Below, one piece after another: positions 8,860 to 17,724 of a DNA stretch of 64,000 nt (positions within the stretch are counted from its first letter, which is position 1; every line of letters begins with the position of its first letter). Made by a program: the position numbers and the translations under genes. The stretch is from positions 434,001-498,000 of the forward strand of contig JASCOD010000002.1 of the NCBI GenBank assembly GCA_029959615.1. Reading direction: 5' to 3'. A model generated the notes under the pieces. That model made no database searches, was not told the origin of the DNA, and worked only from the letters and a program-made list of their open reading frames with translations. The DNA is from Flavobacteriaceae bacterium PS02338. Lineage in GTDB: Bacteria > Bacteroidota > Bacteroidia > Sphingobacteriales > Sphingobacteriaceae.

Positions 8860-10209
8860 ATGCAATCATTCGAATTAGATAAAACAGACCTTTCTAAACT
8901 AAAGACGGCGATAGATGGCGATGACCAACTATTGTCGGAAACTTTAGCGGAATATCATGCCTCGGAAATTGCTATTTTATTCGATAATATCAATTCTGAA
9001 GATAGGCAGCGTATCATCAATTTGTTGGAGGTAGAGAAAGCTTCGGAAGTGATTGCCGAGATGAGTGAAGAGGCACATCCGGAAGAACTCTTGATACAAT
9101 TGCACCCAGATAAACGTACGGAAATTGTAGAGGGACTAGATTATGACGATGCTACGGATATCATTTCTCAACTAGATGAAGATGAGCAGAAAGAGATTTT
9201 AGAAGATCTAAGTGCTGACGATGCAGAAAGCATTAGGAATTTATTAAGCTACCACGAAGAAACTGCCGGTGGTTTGATGAATTCGCAAATGATCAAGGTC
9301 AATATTAATTTGACTAAGAAAGATGCGATTGATGAAATTATTAGACAAAGCGAAGAAATTGAGGAATTTTATACGGTTTTCGTAGTAGATGATGAAGGTT
9401 GTTTTAAAGGGATAGTTTCCTTAAAAGATATTATTAAAGCAAAAGGCAATGTAAAGATTAGCGATATGGTAAATGCTGATGCAGTTTATGTGAAAGCTGA
9501 TACCGACCAGGAAGAAGTGGCTAAATTGCTTTCTCAATATAACTTAACTAGTATTCCGGTAGTTGATGGATATTTGAAATTGCTGGGACGAGTTACTTTT
9601 GATGATGTGATGGATGTAATGGAGGATGAGAATACGGAAGACATCTTGAAAATATCGGGGGTTTCTGAAGATGAGGAACTCGCCGGTAATTGGATTGATG
9701 CGGTGAAATCTCGTTTGCCTTGGTTAATTATCAATCTTGGAACTGCATTTCTTGCTTCTGCGGTAGTTCGCTATTACGAAGACACACTAGCACATTTAGC
9801 AATTCTCTCTGCGTATATGACCATTATTGCTGGCATGGGTGGCAATGCCGCAACGCAAGCTTTAGCAGTAACGGTAAGGCGTATTTCATTGTTTGATTTA
9901 ACAGATCAGCAGGCTTACAGAACAGTTTTAAAAGAGTTTACCGTTGGGATGATTAATGGAGCTGTTACAGGGCTGATTGTATTGGCTTTCGCTTATTTCT
10001 TCGATGCCAATTTAATGCTGGGAGTTGTGATTTTTCTAGCGATGACAGGGAATTTAATTATCGCTGGTTTTACAGGTGCGGGTATTCCGCTGATTTTGAA
10101 AAGGGTAGGTATCGACCCAGCTATTGCCTCGTCTATTATTATTACCACCTTTACGGATGTTTTTGGTTTCTTGCTATTGTTGGGATTGGCAAGTAAATTA
10201 TTGTTGTAA
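8860..10209 (+). CDS. mgtE: Magnesium transporter MgtE
   Basis: A 449-residue Mg2+ channel/transporter. The acidic N-domain (about 1-130, with repeats such as LDEDEQKEILEDLSADDAESI) is followed by two CBS domains (about 135-255), a connecting helix, and a five-helix membrane domain from about residue 285. The membrane part contains GMGGNAATQALAV and the pore-region motif ITTFTDVFGF. Length is typical. The cytosolic N and CBS domains gate the channel according to Mg2+. It starts 20 bp after the DUF3307 gene and may be co-transcribed with it. Confidence 0.96.
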   Translation: MQSFELDKTDLSKLKTAIDGDDQLLSETLAEYHASEIAILFDNINSEDRQRIINLLEVEKASEVIAEMSEEAHPEELLIQLHPDKRTEIVEGLDYDDATDIISQLDEDEQKEILEDLSADDAESIRNLLSYHEETAGGLMNSQMIKVNINLTKKDAIDEIIRQSEEIEEFYTVFVVDDEGCFKGIVSLKDIIKAKGNVKISDMVNADAVYVKADTDQEEVAKLLSQYNLTSIPVVDGYLKLLGRVTFDDVMDVMEDENTEDILKISGVSEDEELAGNWIDAVKSRLPWLIINLGTAFLASAVVRYYEDTLAHLAILSAYMTIIAGMGGNAATQALAVTVRRISLFDLTDQQAYRTVLKEFTVGMINGAVTGLIVLAFAYFFDANLMLGVVIFLAMTGNLIIAGFTGAGIPLILKRVGIDPAIASSIIITTFTDVFGFLLLLGLASKLLL

Positions 10210-10230
10210 GTTATAATCAGAGAAACTTAT

Positions 10231-10327
10231 ATAGTACGTCATTCCCGCAAACGCGGGAATCTTAAGGCGTTTCTCATTTTTCTCTATTGCATTAAGATTC
10301 CCAATCAAGTTGGGAATGACGTACTAT
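10231..10327. repeat. Inverted intergenic repeat with 16-bp arms
   Basis: ATAGTACGTCATTCCC (10231-10246) and its exact reverse complement (10312-10327) flank about 65 bp containing a second nested inverted match (CGCGGGAATCTTAA ... ATTAAGATTCCC). It lies between the convergent mgtE and ohr genes, where it could also act as a transcription terminator. It looks like a second family of short mobile-type palindromes. Confidence 0.75.
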
Positions 10328-10344
10328 GAAAGCATAGTAAATAA

Positions 10345-10755
10345 TTAAACCGCCGTAACTCGAGTTTCTACATTTCCTTTTGTAGCATTAGAATACGGGC
10401 AAACCGCATGTGCTTTATCAGCTAAAGATTGCGCTTCTTCAATACTTATATCTGGGATATGAACATCCAAATCAGCGGACAATGCAAAGCCATTTCCATT
10501 TTTATTAAAAGATACGTGTACATTAACGTTCGCATTGCTTGCATCAATGCCTTCTGGATCTGACACAGATTGTAGTGCGCCTAAGTAGCAAGAACCCCAT
10601 GCAGTAGCAAATAATTGCTCTGGATTTGGAGCGCCGCCTTGTCCGCCCATCTCTTTTGGTTTTCTTAAATCCGTTTCAAATATCCCGTCGCTTGATTTTG
10701 CGTGACCATCTCTACCGCCAATAATGGTAACTGTGGCTGTATATACTTTTTCCAT
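10345..10755 (-). CDS. Organic hydroperoxide resistance protein (OsmC/Ohr family)
   Basis: A 136-residue OsmC-fold peroxidase. The two redox cysteines of the Ohr type are present: one in GSCYLGAL (about residue 56) and one in AVCPYSNAT (about residue 118). The start MEKVYTATVTIIGGRDGHAKSSDG is typical of Ohr, which reduces organic and lipid hydroperoxides using lipoylated or dithiol partners. It stands alone on the minus strand between two intergenic repeats. No ohrR-type regulator is adjacent. Confidence 0.93.
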   Translation of the reverse strand: MEKVYTATVTIIGGRDGHAKSSDGIFETDLRKPKEMGGQGGAPNPEQLFATAWGSCYLGALQSVSDPEGIDASNANVNVHVSFNKNGNGFALSADLDVHIPDISIEEAQSLADKAHAVCPYSNATKGNVETRVTAV

Positions 10756-10823
10756 CTTATTCAGTGTTTTTAAAGCAACAACCGAATGATGGTTTTAGTT
10801 TGGTGTATAATATATTAGTCCAT

Positions 10824-10910
10824 CTCGTCATTGCGAGGCACGAAGCAATCTAAGACTTTAACTAATGAATAAATATGCTTTAGGATTGCTTCGTGCCTCG
10901 CAATGACGAG
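10824..10910. repeat. REP-like palindrome with 27-bp perfect arms
   Basis: Two perfect inverted arms, 10824-10850 and 10884-10910, begin CTCGTCATTGCGAGGCACGA and enclose a 33-bp AT-rich centre. Related copies lie at 974-1005 and 57190-57250. It lies just downstream of the FUSC gene and could form a strong hairpin in its 3' UTR. No transposase is encoded, so if mobile it would need help in trans. Confidence 0.85.
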
Positions 10911-10918
10911 TTTTTTTG

Positions 10919-13081
10919 TTAGATTTTAATTTTCTCGGTCAGTTTGAAGATATCATATGACACTTTTTGTATCAAGTCAAATTGTTCTTCGATAACGATA
11001 TCCGTATCAGATAGTGGAATGCCCGCAGCATTTTTCCTTCTGATCAAAGGCACGTTGCTCGCCGCTGTAGTGTCTTTGCGTAAATTCTCTTCCGCATTCT
11101 CCAGTAGATAGATTGTGTTATCGGCAATCGGTTTAATATCCTGATAGTTTACACAAACAAAATGATGCTCTTTAATGTACAAAGATAGACTCGCAATGTA
11201 GGAGGAGAGTAAGTGGTTTAGTACTGTAAATTGATGCAACTCTTTAATGTGTACCTGTTTGCTTTTGGGTTCCGAGAACATTCTTTGGAACATCGAAGCT
11301 AGGTTGGAAGTCTTTACATAAACTTCCTTTCTTGCTAATTTGTAGTTAGTTAAATCAAATCCTTTTTCAAAATACAGCTTGGTTACTTCTGTGAAATACC
11401 ACTGATTAGATTTGATCATATCTGTCATTGCCTCTTTTACTTTTTCGTGTTCCCAATTAGGGAAAAGAGAATAACTAGCCATTAATGCAATGCCGGAACC
11501 TATTAAAGTATCATAAATCCTTTCTTTGGCAATAGACATGGTACCCATGCCTAAGAAATCGAACATGATAAGAATATAGGGCGTCATGAAAAGTACACTT
11601 ACCACATAGTTTTTACGCTGAAAACTATATCCAGCAATCATAAATAAAATAAGGATGACAAAAAGCGTATTCTTATCGTGAACATAATGAAGTACGCCCA
11701 TCCCGATAAATGCTCCAGCAACTGTACCTATGATACGATGATAATTTCGTTCTTTGGTAAGACTAAAGCCTGGTTTCGAAATCACCAAAATAGTTAGCAA
11801 AATCCAATAACTATGGGCAAAATCTAAGCTTTTGGCTACTACAAATCCAATAAACATTACAATAGCAACTCTAACCGAATGTCTAAATGTAGATGAGCTG
11901 AAAGTGAGATTATTAATCAGTAGCTTGACATTGATTTCTTGAGAGGTCACAAATTTACCTACGTCAACATCTCCCTTTTTAATTTTGCTTTGCTCGTTCT
12001 TGTTAAAGTACTTATTAATGGTTTTTATTCTACCAACGATATTTTCAATATTTACTTCAATATTTCTAAGTGCAATAATGCCTAAGGTATTATATTGTTC
12101 GCTTTTGTTCTGTTCTAAATCGCTTATTTCTTGACGTAGTTTAGCTAAATCATTTTCCAGATTGCCTGCAAGAGTAGGCGTGCCACCACTTTTTAAAGAA
12201 AAGGCAATGTCATCTAAGGAATCGGCAATTTTGTTGATAGCCTCTTCGTAATGTGACAAGATGCCAACAGAGTCAAATTGTTCGTGAAGTTGCTTGTAGT
12301 TGTAATAGGTAGACATTACCTGCTCAAACAAATCTACGGTATCCGTAAAAACAATAAGCAAGAACCTGCCTTGCGGCGTAGATTCTCTTACAATTTCTCT
12401 TGTTTTGAAAAGTACCTCACGAACTTCGTCCTGCTTTTGGTGTACGTCTACCTGTAGTTGTAGTAAATCAGCGTAATTCTTTTCGTAATTGGTATGTTGC
12501 GAATAAAATTTAGCTTTTGCTCGTAAGAAATCGGCTATTTCATGTATCGAGTCACTTAAAGTTTGTTGAGCTAATCGATAAGGGCGTAGTCGGTAAATAA
12601 TATAGCTTAATGAGGTGTACCAAATGCCGCCAAGCAGCACTAGCATGCTGTAGAAAATTACTTCTTTCCACGGACGCACATCATCAATACTTAAAATCAT
12701 GACAAGTAGCACCGATGTGCCTATAGAAGCAGCTCTAGCTCCATACAAAAAGAGCATGGAAAAAATGAAGCTGAATGCAACCAGTAGGATACCAATGAAA
12801 ATATCACTTTTATTGGTTAACCCAACGATGATAGATACCAAGAAAAGTAAAGCAGTAGTTACAAACATGGCATTTCTGCGATGATGTATTGGTCCAGGAG
12901 AGTCTACGATGCTGACACACAGTGCTCCTAAAGATAGAGTCATGCCAAATTGGAGCATGCCAAAATGTGCCATAATTAGAGAGGGGCAAAGTACCCCAAA
13001 AGTAATACGAAGACCTTCCGCAAAATAGTTGCTCAGTAAAAAATCTTGTGTATCTCTAATTGGCCTTTGAAGCATATACAA
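10919..13081 (-). CDS. FUSC family inner-membrane protein (YccS/YhfK-like)
   Basis: A 720-residue membrane protein with the two-bundle layout of the FUSC family: a first group of hydrophobic helices at about 20-165, a long helical, partly coiled-coil cytosolic stretch (about 170-380), a second membrane bundle (about 390-540) with the DFAHSYWILLTILVISKPGF motif, and a cytosolic C-terminal region. The family includes aromatic-acid and fusaric-acid efflux-type proteins and uncharacterised YccS. The substrate cannot be told. No membrane-fusion partner is adjacent, so it may act alone. Confidence 0.88.
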   Translation of the reverse strand: MYMLQRPIRDTQDFLLSNYFAEGLRITFGVLCPSLIMAHFGMLQFGMTLSLGALCVSIVDSPGPIHHRRNAMFVTTALLFLVSIIVGLTNKSDIFIGILLVAFSFIFSMLFLYGARAASIGTSVLLVMILSIDDVRPWKEVIFYSMLVLLGGIWYTSLSYIIYRLRPYRLAQQTLSDSIHEIADFLRAKAKFYSQHTNYEKNYADLLQLQVDVHQKQDEVREVLFKTREIVRESTPQGRFLLIVFTDTVDLFEQVMSTYYNYKQLHEQFDSVGILSHYEEAINKIADSLDDIAFSLKSGGTPTLAGNLENDLAKLRQEISDLEQNKSEQYNTLGIIALRNIEVNIENIVGRIKTINKYFNKNEQSKIKKGDVDVGKFVTSQEINVKLLINNLTFSSSTFRHSVRVAIVMFIGFVVAKSLDFAHSYWILLTILVISKPGFSLTKERNYHRIIGTVAGAFIGMGVLHYVHDKNTLFVILILFMIAGYSFQRKNYVVSVLFMTPYILIMFDFLGMGTMSIAKERIYDTLIGSGIALMASYSLFPNWEHEKVKEAMTDMIKSNQWYFTEVTKLYFEKGFDLTNYKLARKEVYVKTSNLASMFQRMFSEPKSKQVHIKELHQFTVLNHLLSSYIASLSLYIKEHHFVCVNYQDIKPIADNTIYLLENAEENLRKDTTAASNVPLIRRKNAAGIPLSDTDIVIEEQFDLIQKVSYDIFKLTEKIKI

Positions 13082-13232
13082 ATCTACTATTATTTGTATG
13101 CTAAAGCCATTGAAAGTTTAAAAAGCATTACAATAAACTATTTTACTGTAATTTATAATTAAATTGGTCTGTCTTGTCAAAATTCAAGTCGTATAAATAA
13201 AAAAATAAAACACTAATTAATAGCTGAATTTC

Positions 13233-14339
13233 ATGAGAACAATTTACATTACTTTCTTGTGTTCATTTCTATTTGCATTTGATGACACCCATGCAAATGC
13301 TCCGGTGACAATGCAGCAAGAGACAGACTCTGCTGTAGTTTATAAAAAACTGAGTGAGATTGCAGCTGGCAAGACACCTGCTATCCAAATTGCGTATTTA
13401 AACAACAACAAAATTGCGCACTATAATTACGGATTGAAGAACGCTGAAAGCAAAGAGAAAATCAACAGTGAAACTATTTTTCAAGCAGCTTCATTAAGTA
13501 AGGTGGTGGCAACTTATGCGTTTTTGATTTTAGCGGATAAGGGACTTTTAGATCTGGATAAGCCTCTTTGGCAATATTATGCTTATGATCGGCTGAAAAA
13601 TGATCCTAATAAAGAACTGATGACTGCTAGGCATGTATTAACTCATCAAACAGGGTTGGTTAATTGGCAGGTACCAGCTGGAAGTGCTGAATGGAAAAAC
13701 AGCGAACTAAAGACAAAATTTAAACCCGGAACAGACTATACCTATTCGGGAGAAGCTTATTATTATTTACAACTCGTTGTCGAAAAAATAACGGGAAAAA
13801 CCCTAGATCAAATTTGTAAGGAATATATTTTTATTCCCTTTGGGATGAAAAAATCACATTACATTTTTACCGAGGAAATGGGGAGTAATATCGCATTGGG
13901 TCATAAAGATGAAGTTACTTCTAATCAAAAAATCCAAAAATTTAAAAGCGGGAATTCTGCATATACTTTATACACTACTGCAGACGAATATTTGAAGTTT
14001 GTTATAGCGGCCGTTTTAAATGGGGAAGGCCTATCTAAGAAAATGCATCGAGATTTTTTAACCCCCAAAGTTGTAGCTGCAGCTAAAGGCAAGGAAAAGG
14101 AAAAAGACGAACATGTAAAGTGTTGCTTTGGTATTCGTAGCCAAGAAAATGAAGCTGGAACTTCATATTGGCACACTGGCTCAAATGGAGGTGGATTTAA
14201 ATGTGTCTTTATTGTATATCCAAAAACAAGAAGGGCGATTACGGTTTTTACCAATTCGAGCAAAGGAAGTGATGTGTTTCTGCCGGTTTTCAATAATATA
14301 CTAGGTAAAGACCAAACTTATTGGCTAGCACAAAAATAA
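13233..14339 (+). CDS. Serine hydrolase, beta-lactamase (class C/AmpC-like) family
   Basis: A 368-residue exported protein: an N-terminal hydrophobic segment (about 1-22) looks like a signal peptide, followed by a penicillin-binding-protein-like fold. The nucleophile motif is SLSK (Ser87, Lys90), the second motif is YSG rather than the usual YxN, and the third is HTG in YWHTGSNGGG. Members hydrolyse esters, amides or D-amino-acid peptides, and true beta-lactamase activity cannot be assumed. The next gene, a P1-family peptidase, follows closely on the same strand, hinting at joint peptide degradation (inference). Confidence 0.9.
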   Translation: MRTIYITFLCSFLFAFDDTHANAPVTMQQETDSAVVYKKLSEIAAGKTPAIQIAYLNNNKIAHYNYGLKNAESKEKINSETIFQAASLSKVVATYAFLILADKGLLDLDKPLWQYYAYDRLKNDPNKELMTARHVLTHQTGLVNWQVPAGSAEWKNSELKTKFKPGTDYTYSGEAYYYLQLVVEKITGKTLDQICKEYIFIPFGMKKSHYIFTEEMGSNIALGHKDEVTSNQKIQKFKSGNSAYTLYTTADEYLKFVIAAVLNGEGLSKKMHRDFLTPKVVAAAKGKEKEKDEHVKCCFGIRSQENEAGTSYWHTGSNGGGFKCVFIVYPKTRRAITVFTNSSKGSDVFLPVFNNILGKDQTYWLAQK

Positions 14340-14366
14340 AATCATTTGGTTCAAATCTTAAAATGT

Positions 14367-15557
14367 ATGGTGTTTAAAATAATAGGGTACAAGAGTATCC
14401 TTACGGTTATATTAGTTCTATTAGCTGGCTTGAATATAAAAGCACAAGAAAAAAGAGGGAGAGCTAGAGATTTTGGCATTTTTACAGGTATTCTAAAAAC
14501 TGGGTATCATAATGCAATAACTGACGTGAAAGGAGTAACGGTAGGCCACGCCACATTAATTAAAGGCGAGTCGGTAAGAACTGGTGTAACTGCAATCATA
14601 CCTCACGGTGGCAATGTTTTTCAGGATAAGGTTCCTGCGGCAGTTTATATAGGTAATGGTTTCGGGAAGTCTATGGGCTTATCTCAAATTAGTGAGCTGG
14701 GTAGCTTAGAGACTCCAATTCTGCTTACAAATACGTTAAATACACCTCTGGTGGCCAATGCATTACTGGATTATGTTTTAGCTCAACCTGGAAATGAAAA
14801 TGTACGTTCTGTAAATGCGATGGTAGGTGAAACCAATGACGGAGGTCTTAATGATATTAGAGGTAGGCATGTGAAGACCGAAGATGTATTTGCCGCACTT
14901 AAAAATGCGAAATCGGGGACTATAGAAGAGGGTTGCGTTGGAGCGGGTACAGGTACAGAAGCATTGGGTTTTAAAGGTGGAATAGGGACTGCCTCCCGTA
15001 TTTTGCCAATTTCTAAAGGAGGGTATACGGTAGGTGTATTGGTGCAATCCAACTTTGGCGGAGTGTTGCAGATTAACGGTGCGCCTGTAGGTAGAGAGTT
15101 AAATAATTTCTACATGATGGACAAGAGCAAACCATACAAGGCAGATGGTTCCTGTATGATTGTTATTGCTACTGATGCGCCTTTGTCTGATAGGAACTTA
15201 GAAAGGTTGGCCAAGAGATCTTACATCGCTTTCGGAAATGTAGGCGCATTTTCTTCTAACGGAAGTGGAGATTATGCAATTGCCTTTTCAACTTATGAGA
15301 AAAACAGAATTCCATATAATTCTAAAGACAGCGTAAGACATATCGATGATTTAAATAATGATGATTTATCACCGCTATTTATGGCGGTTTGGGAAGCAAC
15401 TGAAGAAGCGTTGCTAAATTCACTTTTTATGGCTATAGATACAAAGGGCAAAAATGGAAGAGAAGTAAAAGCGCTACCTATTCAAAAAACTCTGGAGGTT
15501 TTGAAAAAATATAATGCATTAAATCAGAATATGCTGCCAATGGCGATAGAAAAGTAG
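14367..15557 (+). CDS. P1 family (S58) peptidase, DmpA-like
   Basis: About 396 residues from the ATG at 14367; a TTG at 14346 is also in frame, but the later start gives a good signal peptide ending ...GLNIKAQ, so secretion to the periplasm is likely. Family signatures are DVKGVTVGHATLI near the N-terminus, GAGTGTEALGFKGGIGTASR, and FSSNGSGDYAIAFST. DmpA-like enzymes are N-terminal nucleophile hydrolases that self-cleave into two chains and release N-terminal D- or L-amino acids. The processing site probably lies before the small residue in the FSSNGSGD region, but I cannot fix it. It lies 28 bp after the serine hydrolase and is probably in one operon with it. Confidence 0.9.
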   Translation: MVFKIIGYKSILTVILVLLAGLNIKAQEKRGRARDFGIFTGILKTGYHNAITDVKGVTVGHATLIKGESVRTGVTAIIPHGGNVFQDKVPAAVYIGNGFGKSMGLSQISELGSLETPILLTNTLNTPLVANALLDYVLAQPGNENVRSVNAMVGETNDGGLNDIRGRHVKTEDVFAALKNAKSGTIEEGCVGAGTGTEALGFKGGIGTASRILPISKGGYTVGVLVQSNFGGVLQINGAPVGRELNNFYMMDKSKPYKADGSCMIVIATDAPLSDRNLERLAKRSYIAFGNVGAFSSNGSGDYAIAFSTYEKNRIPYNSKDSVRHIDDLNNDDLSPLFMAVWEATEEALLNSLFMAIDTKGKNGREVKALPIQKTLEVLKKYNALNQNMLPMAIEK

Positions 15558-16290
15558 CAGATTAGTGTCTGTTTGTTAATAAATTGATTGTTAATAAGTT
15601 GTCTTATTTTTGTGTGATATCAAGAATAGAGCTATAAATCGTAATATTTTTAAATAATTAAATGTGTATAAGTAGCAAATATTTGGTTTATAACTTGTTA
15701 ATAAAATAAATGCTTTTTTCTTGGCAAATATTACTTATCAAACTAACTTAGATCATATCAAAAACGAAGTACTTTGACCGTCTGAAAAAATCCAAAACGA
15801 AAAGAAAGCTGAAAAGCTACGAACTTTCGGGATTAAAATTGTATCAGTCTGCACATGTTTTAAATAGCATTGTAGGTTCAAATGAAGTTGAAAAACGGAA
15901 AATGAATATAGGATCCAACAAGCTCAATTCATTCGAAAGAACGGATGGAGAAGTTGAGTAAGGTAGAAATACCAAGCTGAACAATAAAAACAGGCAATCA
16001 TGGGAAAAACTGGAACTCTATGGAGGGAAAGTTTGAGAACATCATTCTAAGGCAGAACAATCGAAAGAACGGAAAGCTGAAGAGGCAAAGTAAAATTCTA
16101 TTGATAGCTTACCAATATTTACGAATAAGGGTAAGTTTAAAACGGAGAACCAAATCGAAAGAGGTAGTTCTCCGTTTTTGTTTTTATTGTACTGTTCATT
16201 AGTGTGCTATTATCGCAATCTGTCAATCTTGTACACTACCTAAATTAAGCTTTTCGATTTCTGGTTTATTAATCCTAATTTTAATGTACT
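15558..16290 (+). other. Gene-free 0.7-kb stretch, possible untranslated RNA
   Basis: No convincing protein gene is present. A promoter-like pair (TTG at 15584-15586 and TATTTTTG at 15605-15612) lies near the start and a strong terminator (16139-16186) near the end. The part from about 15770 is purine-rich on the plus strand and repeats short motifs: TCGAAAGAACGGA near 15935 and again near 16055, with a third partial TCGAAAGA copy inside the terminator loop. This could be a structured non-coding RNA or a decayed gene. It does not match RNase P, tmRNA or 6S RNA features that I know. Confidence 0.4.
16139..16186 (+). terminator. Strong intrinsic terminator upstream of phoH
   Basis: AAAACGGAGAAC (16139-16150) pairs perfectly with GTTCTCCGTTTT (16167-16178) around a 16-nt loop and is followed by a T-rich tract. 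There is no annotated gene directly upstream, so it probably ends an untranslated transcript. Confidence 0.85.
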
Positions 16291-17637
16291 ATGGCAAAAA
16301 AGGATAGTTTGCAGTTTTCTAAGAAAATATTTGTGCTCGATACATCAGTGATTTTATACGATCATGATGCCGTAAGCAATTTTCAGGAACATGATGTTGC
16401 TGTTCCTGCATTGGTTTTGGAAGAGCTAGATAACTTCAAAAGCGGTAACGATACTCGTAATTTTGAAGCTCGTAATTTCATTCGTATTATTGATAAAGCT
16501 TCTACTAATAATCTTTTAAATAAATGGTTTAAGTTGAACAAACAAAGCTTAGGCCGATTTAAGATCCAAATTGAAGAGTTACCCAGTCAGCAAAATGCAG
16601 AAACCTTATTTAGTTACGGGAAATTTGATAATCGGATACTTAATGCCGCTCTGGTGCTGAAGGAGGAAAATCCGACTCATAAAGTAATATTGGTTTCGAA
16701 GGATATTTGCTTACGTTTAAAAGCAAAAGCTTTGGGTTTGTATGCAGAAGATTACGAAACTGGTAAGGTGAAAAATGTAGAAGAGCTTTACAGCGGTAAA
16801 ACAGTGCTGAACAATTTTGATCCATTGATTTTTGAGCAATTGAAAAAAATGCAGGTTTTGGATGTTGCTGAATTGGACTTGCCTTACAAAGATTCAAACC
16901 ATTTTTATGTTCTTAAAAGTAAAAGGAAAGAAATTGCTGCTTTTTATAACGTTAATGATCGGACATTGAAGCATGTCAATGGTCATGGTATTTTTGGAGT
17001 TAAACCACGCAATGCAGAACAAAGCTTCGCAATTGAGGCGCTGTTAAATCCGGCTATTAAGTTGGTAACGATACAGGGAAATGCTGGGACCGGAAAGACT
17101 TTGTTGGCTTTGGCCAGTGCTTTAGAGCAGCGTAGGGATTACCGCCAGATTTATATCACGCGGCCAATTGTGCCGCTGAGTAATAAAGATATAGGGTTTT
17201 TGCCTGGTGATGTAAAATCAAAGGTTGATCCCTATATGGCACCCATTTGGGATAATCTCAAATTTATAAGAGAACAATTTGCCAATGATGAAAAAACACA
17301 GCTGAAAATAGATGAATTGGTAAAAACAGAAAAAATTGAAATAGCTCCATTAGCATTTATAAGAGGCAGAACTTTGAATAAGATCTTCTTCATTATTGAT
17401 GAAGCTCAAAATTTGACGCCTCATGAAATAAAAACAATAATTAGTAGAGCAGGAGAAGATACTAAAATTGTATTTACTGGTGATATTTATCAGATAGATA
17501 CACCTTATCTGGACTCCGAAAGTAATGGTTTATCTTACCTTATTGAAAATGCTAAAAATCATGCGCTTTATGCTCACGTTACTTTACAAAAAGGGGAGAG
17601 AAGTGAGTTAGCTAATCTAGCTACTGAGCTGCTTTGA
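16291..17637 (+). CDS. PIN-PhoH family ATPase/ribonuclease
   Basis: A 448-residue fusion of an N-terminal PIN domain (about 8-150; FVLDTSVILYDH and ALVLEELDNFK supply the acidic residues) and a C-terminal PhoH ATPase (about 225-448). Walker A is GNAGTGKT, Walker B is FIIDEAQN, and GDIYQIDTPYLD is conserved in the family. PIN-PhoH proteins (PhoH2/YlaK type) couple RNA unwinding with RNA cleavage in characterised homologues. Length is typical. It is a single gene between a terminator and a convergent MFS gene. Confidence 0.93.
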   Translation: MAKKDSLQFSKKIFVLDTSVILYDHDAVSNFQEHDVAVPALVLEELDNFKSGNDTRNFEARNFIRIIDKASTNNLLNKWFKLNKQSLGRFKIQIEELPSQQNAETLFSYGKFDNRILNAALVLKEENPTHKVILVSKDICLRLKAKALGLYAEDYETGKVKNVEELYSGKTVLNNFDPLIFEQLKKMQVLDVAELDLPYKDSNHFYVLKSKRKEIAAFYNVNDRTLKHVNGHGIFGVKPRNAEQSFAIEALLNPAIKLVTIQGNAGTGKTLLALASALEQRRDYRQIYITRPIVPLSNKDIGFLPGDVKSKVDPYMAPIWDNLKFIREQFANDEKTQLKIDELVKTEKIEIAPLAFIRGRTLNKIFFIIDEAQNLTPHEIKTIISRAGEDTKIVFTGDIYQIDTPYLDSESNGLSYLIENAKNHALYAHVTLQKGERSELANLATELL

Positions 17638-17724
17638 TAAAATGAGTGATAAGTAACATTCGAATAATAGAATATGAACTTTGTCATTCATTTACTTACT
17701 CATTCAAAACTCAATCATTTTCTT

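Noticed and set aside
13925..14293. A 122-codon frame antisense to the serine hydrolase gene
   Set aside because: It lies wholly opposite a gene with clear catalytic motifs. Its composition is that of a complementary shadow.
13233..14339. Calling the serine hydrolase a beta-lactamase resistance gene
   Set aside because: It has SxxK and HTG but YSG in place of YxN, and most such chromosomal Bacteroidota proteins are esterases or peptidases.
14783..15052. Two ~89-codon frames antisense to the P1 peptidase gene
   Set aside because: Two overlapping minus-strand frames opposite conserved glycine-rich motifs are expected by chance in this composition; no start signal or family is seen.
16020..16202. 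A 60-codon frame in the gap before phoH
   Set aside because: It runs through the terminator hairpin, has no recognisable composition or start signal, and the region is better explained as untranslated.
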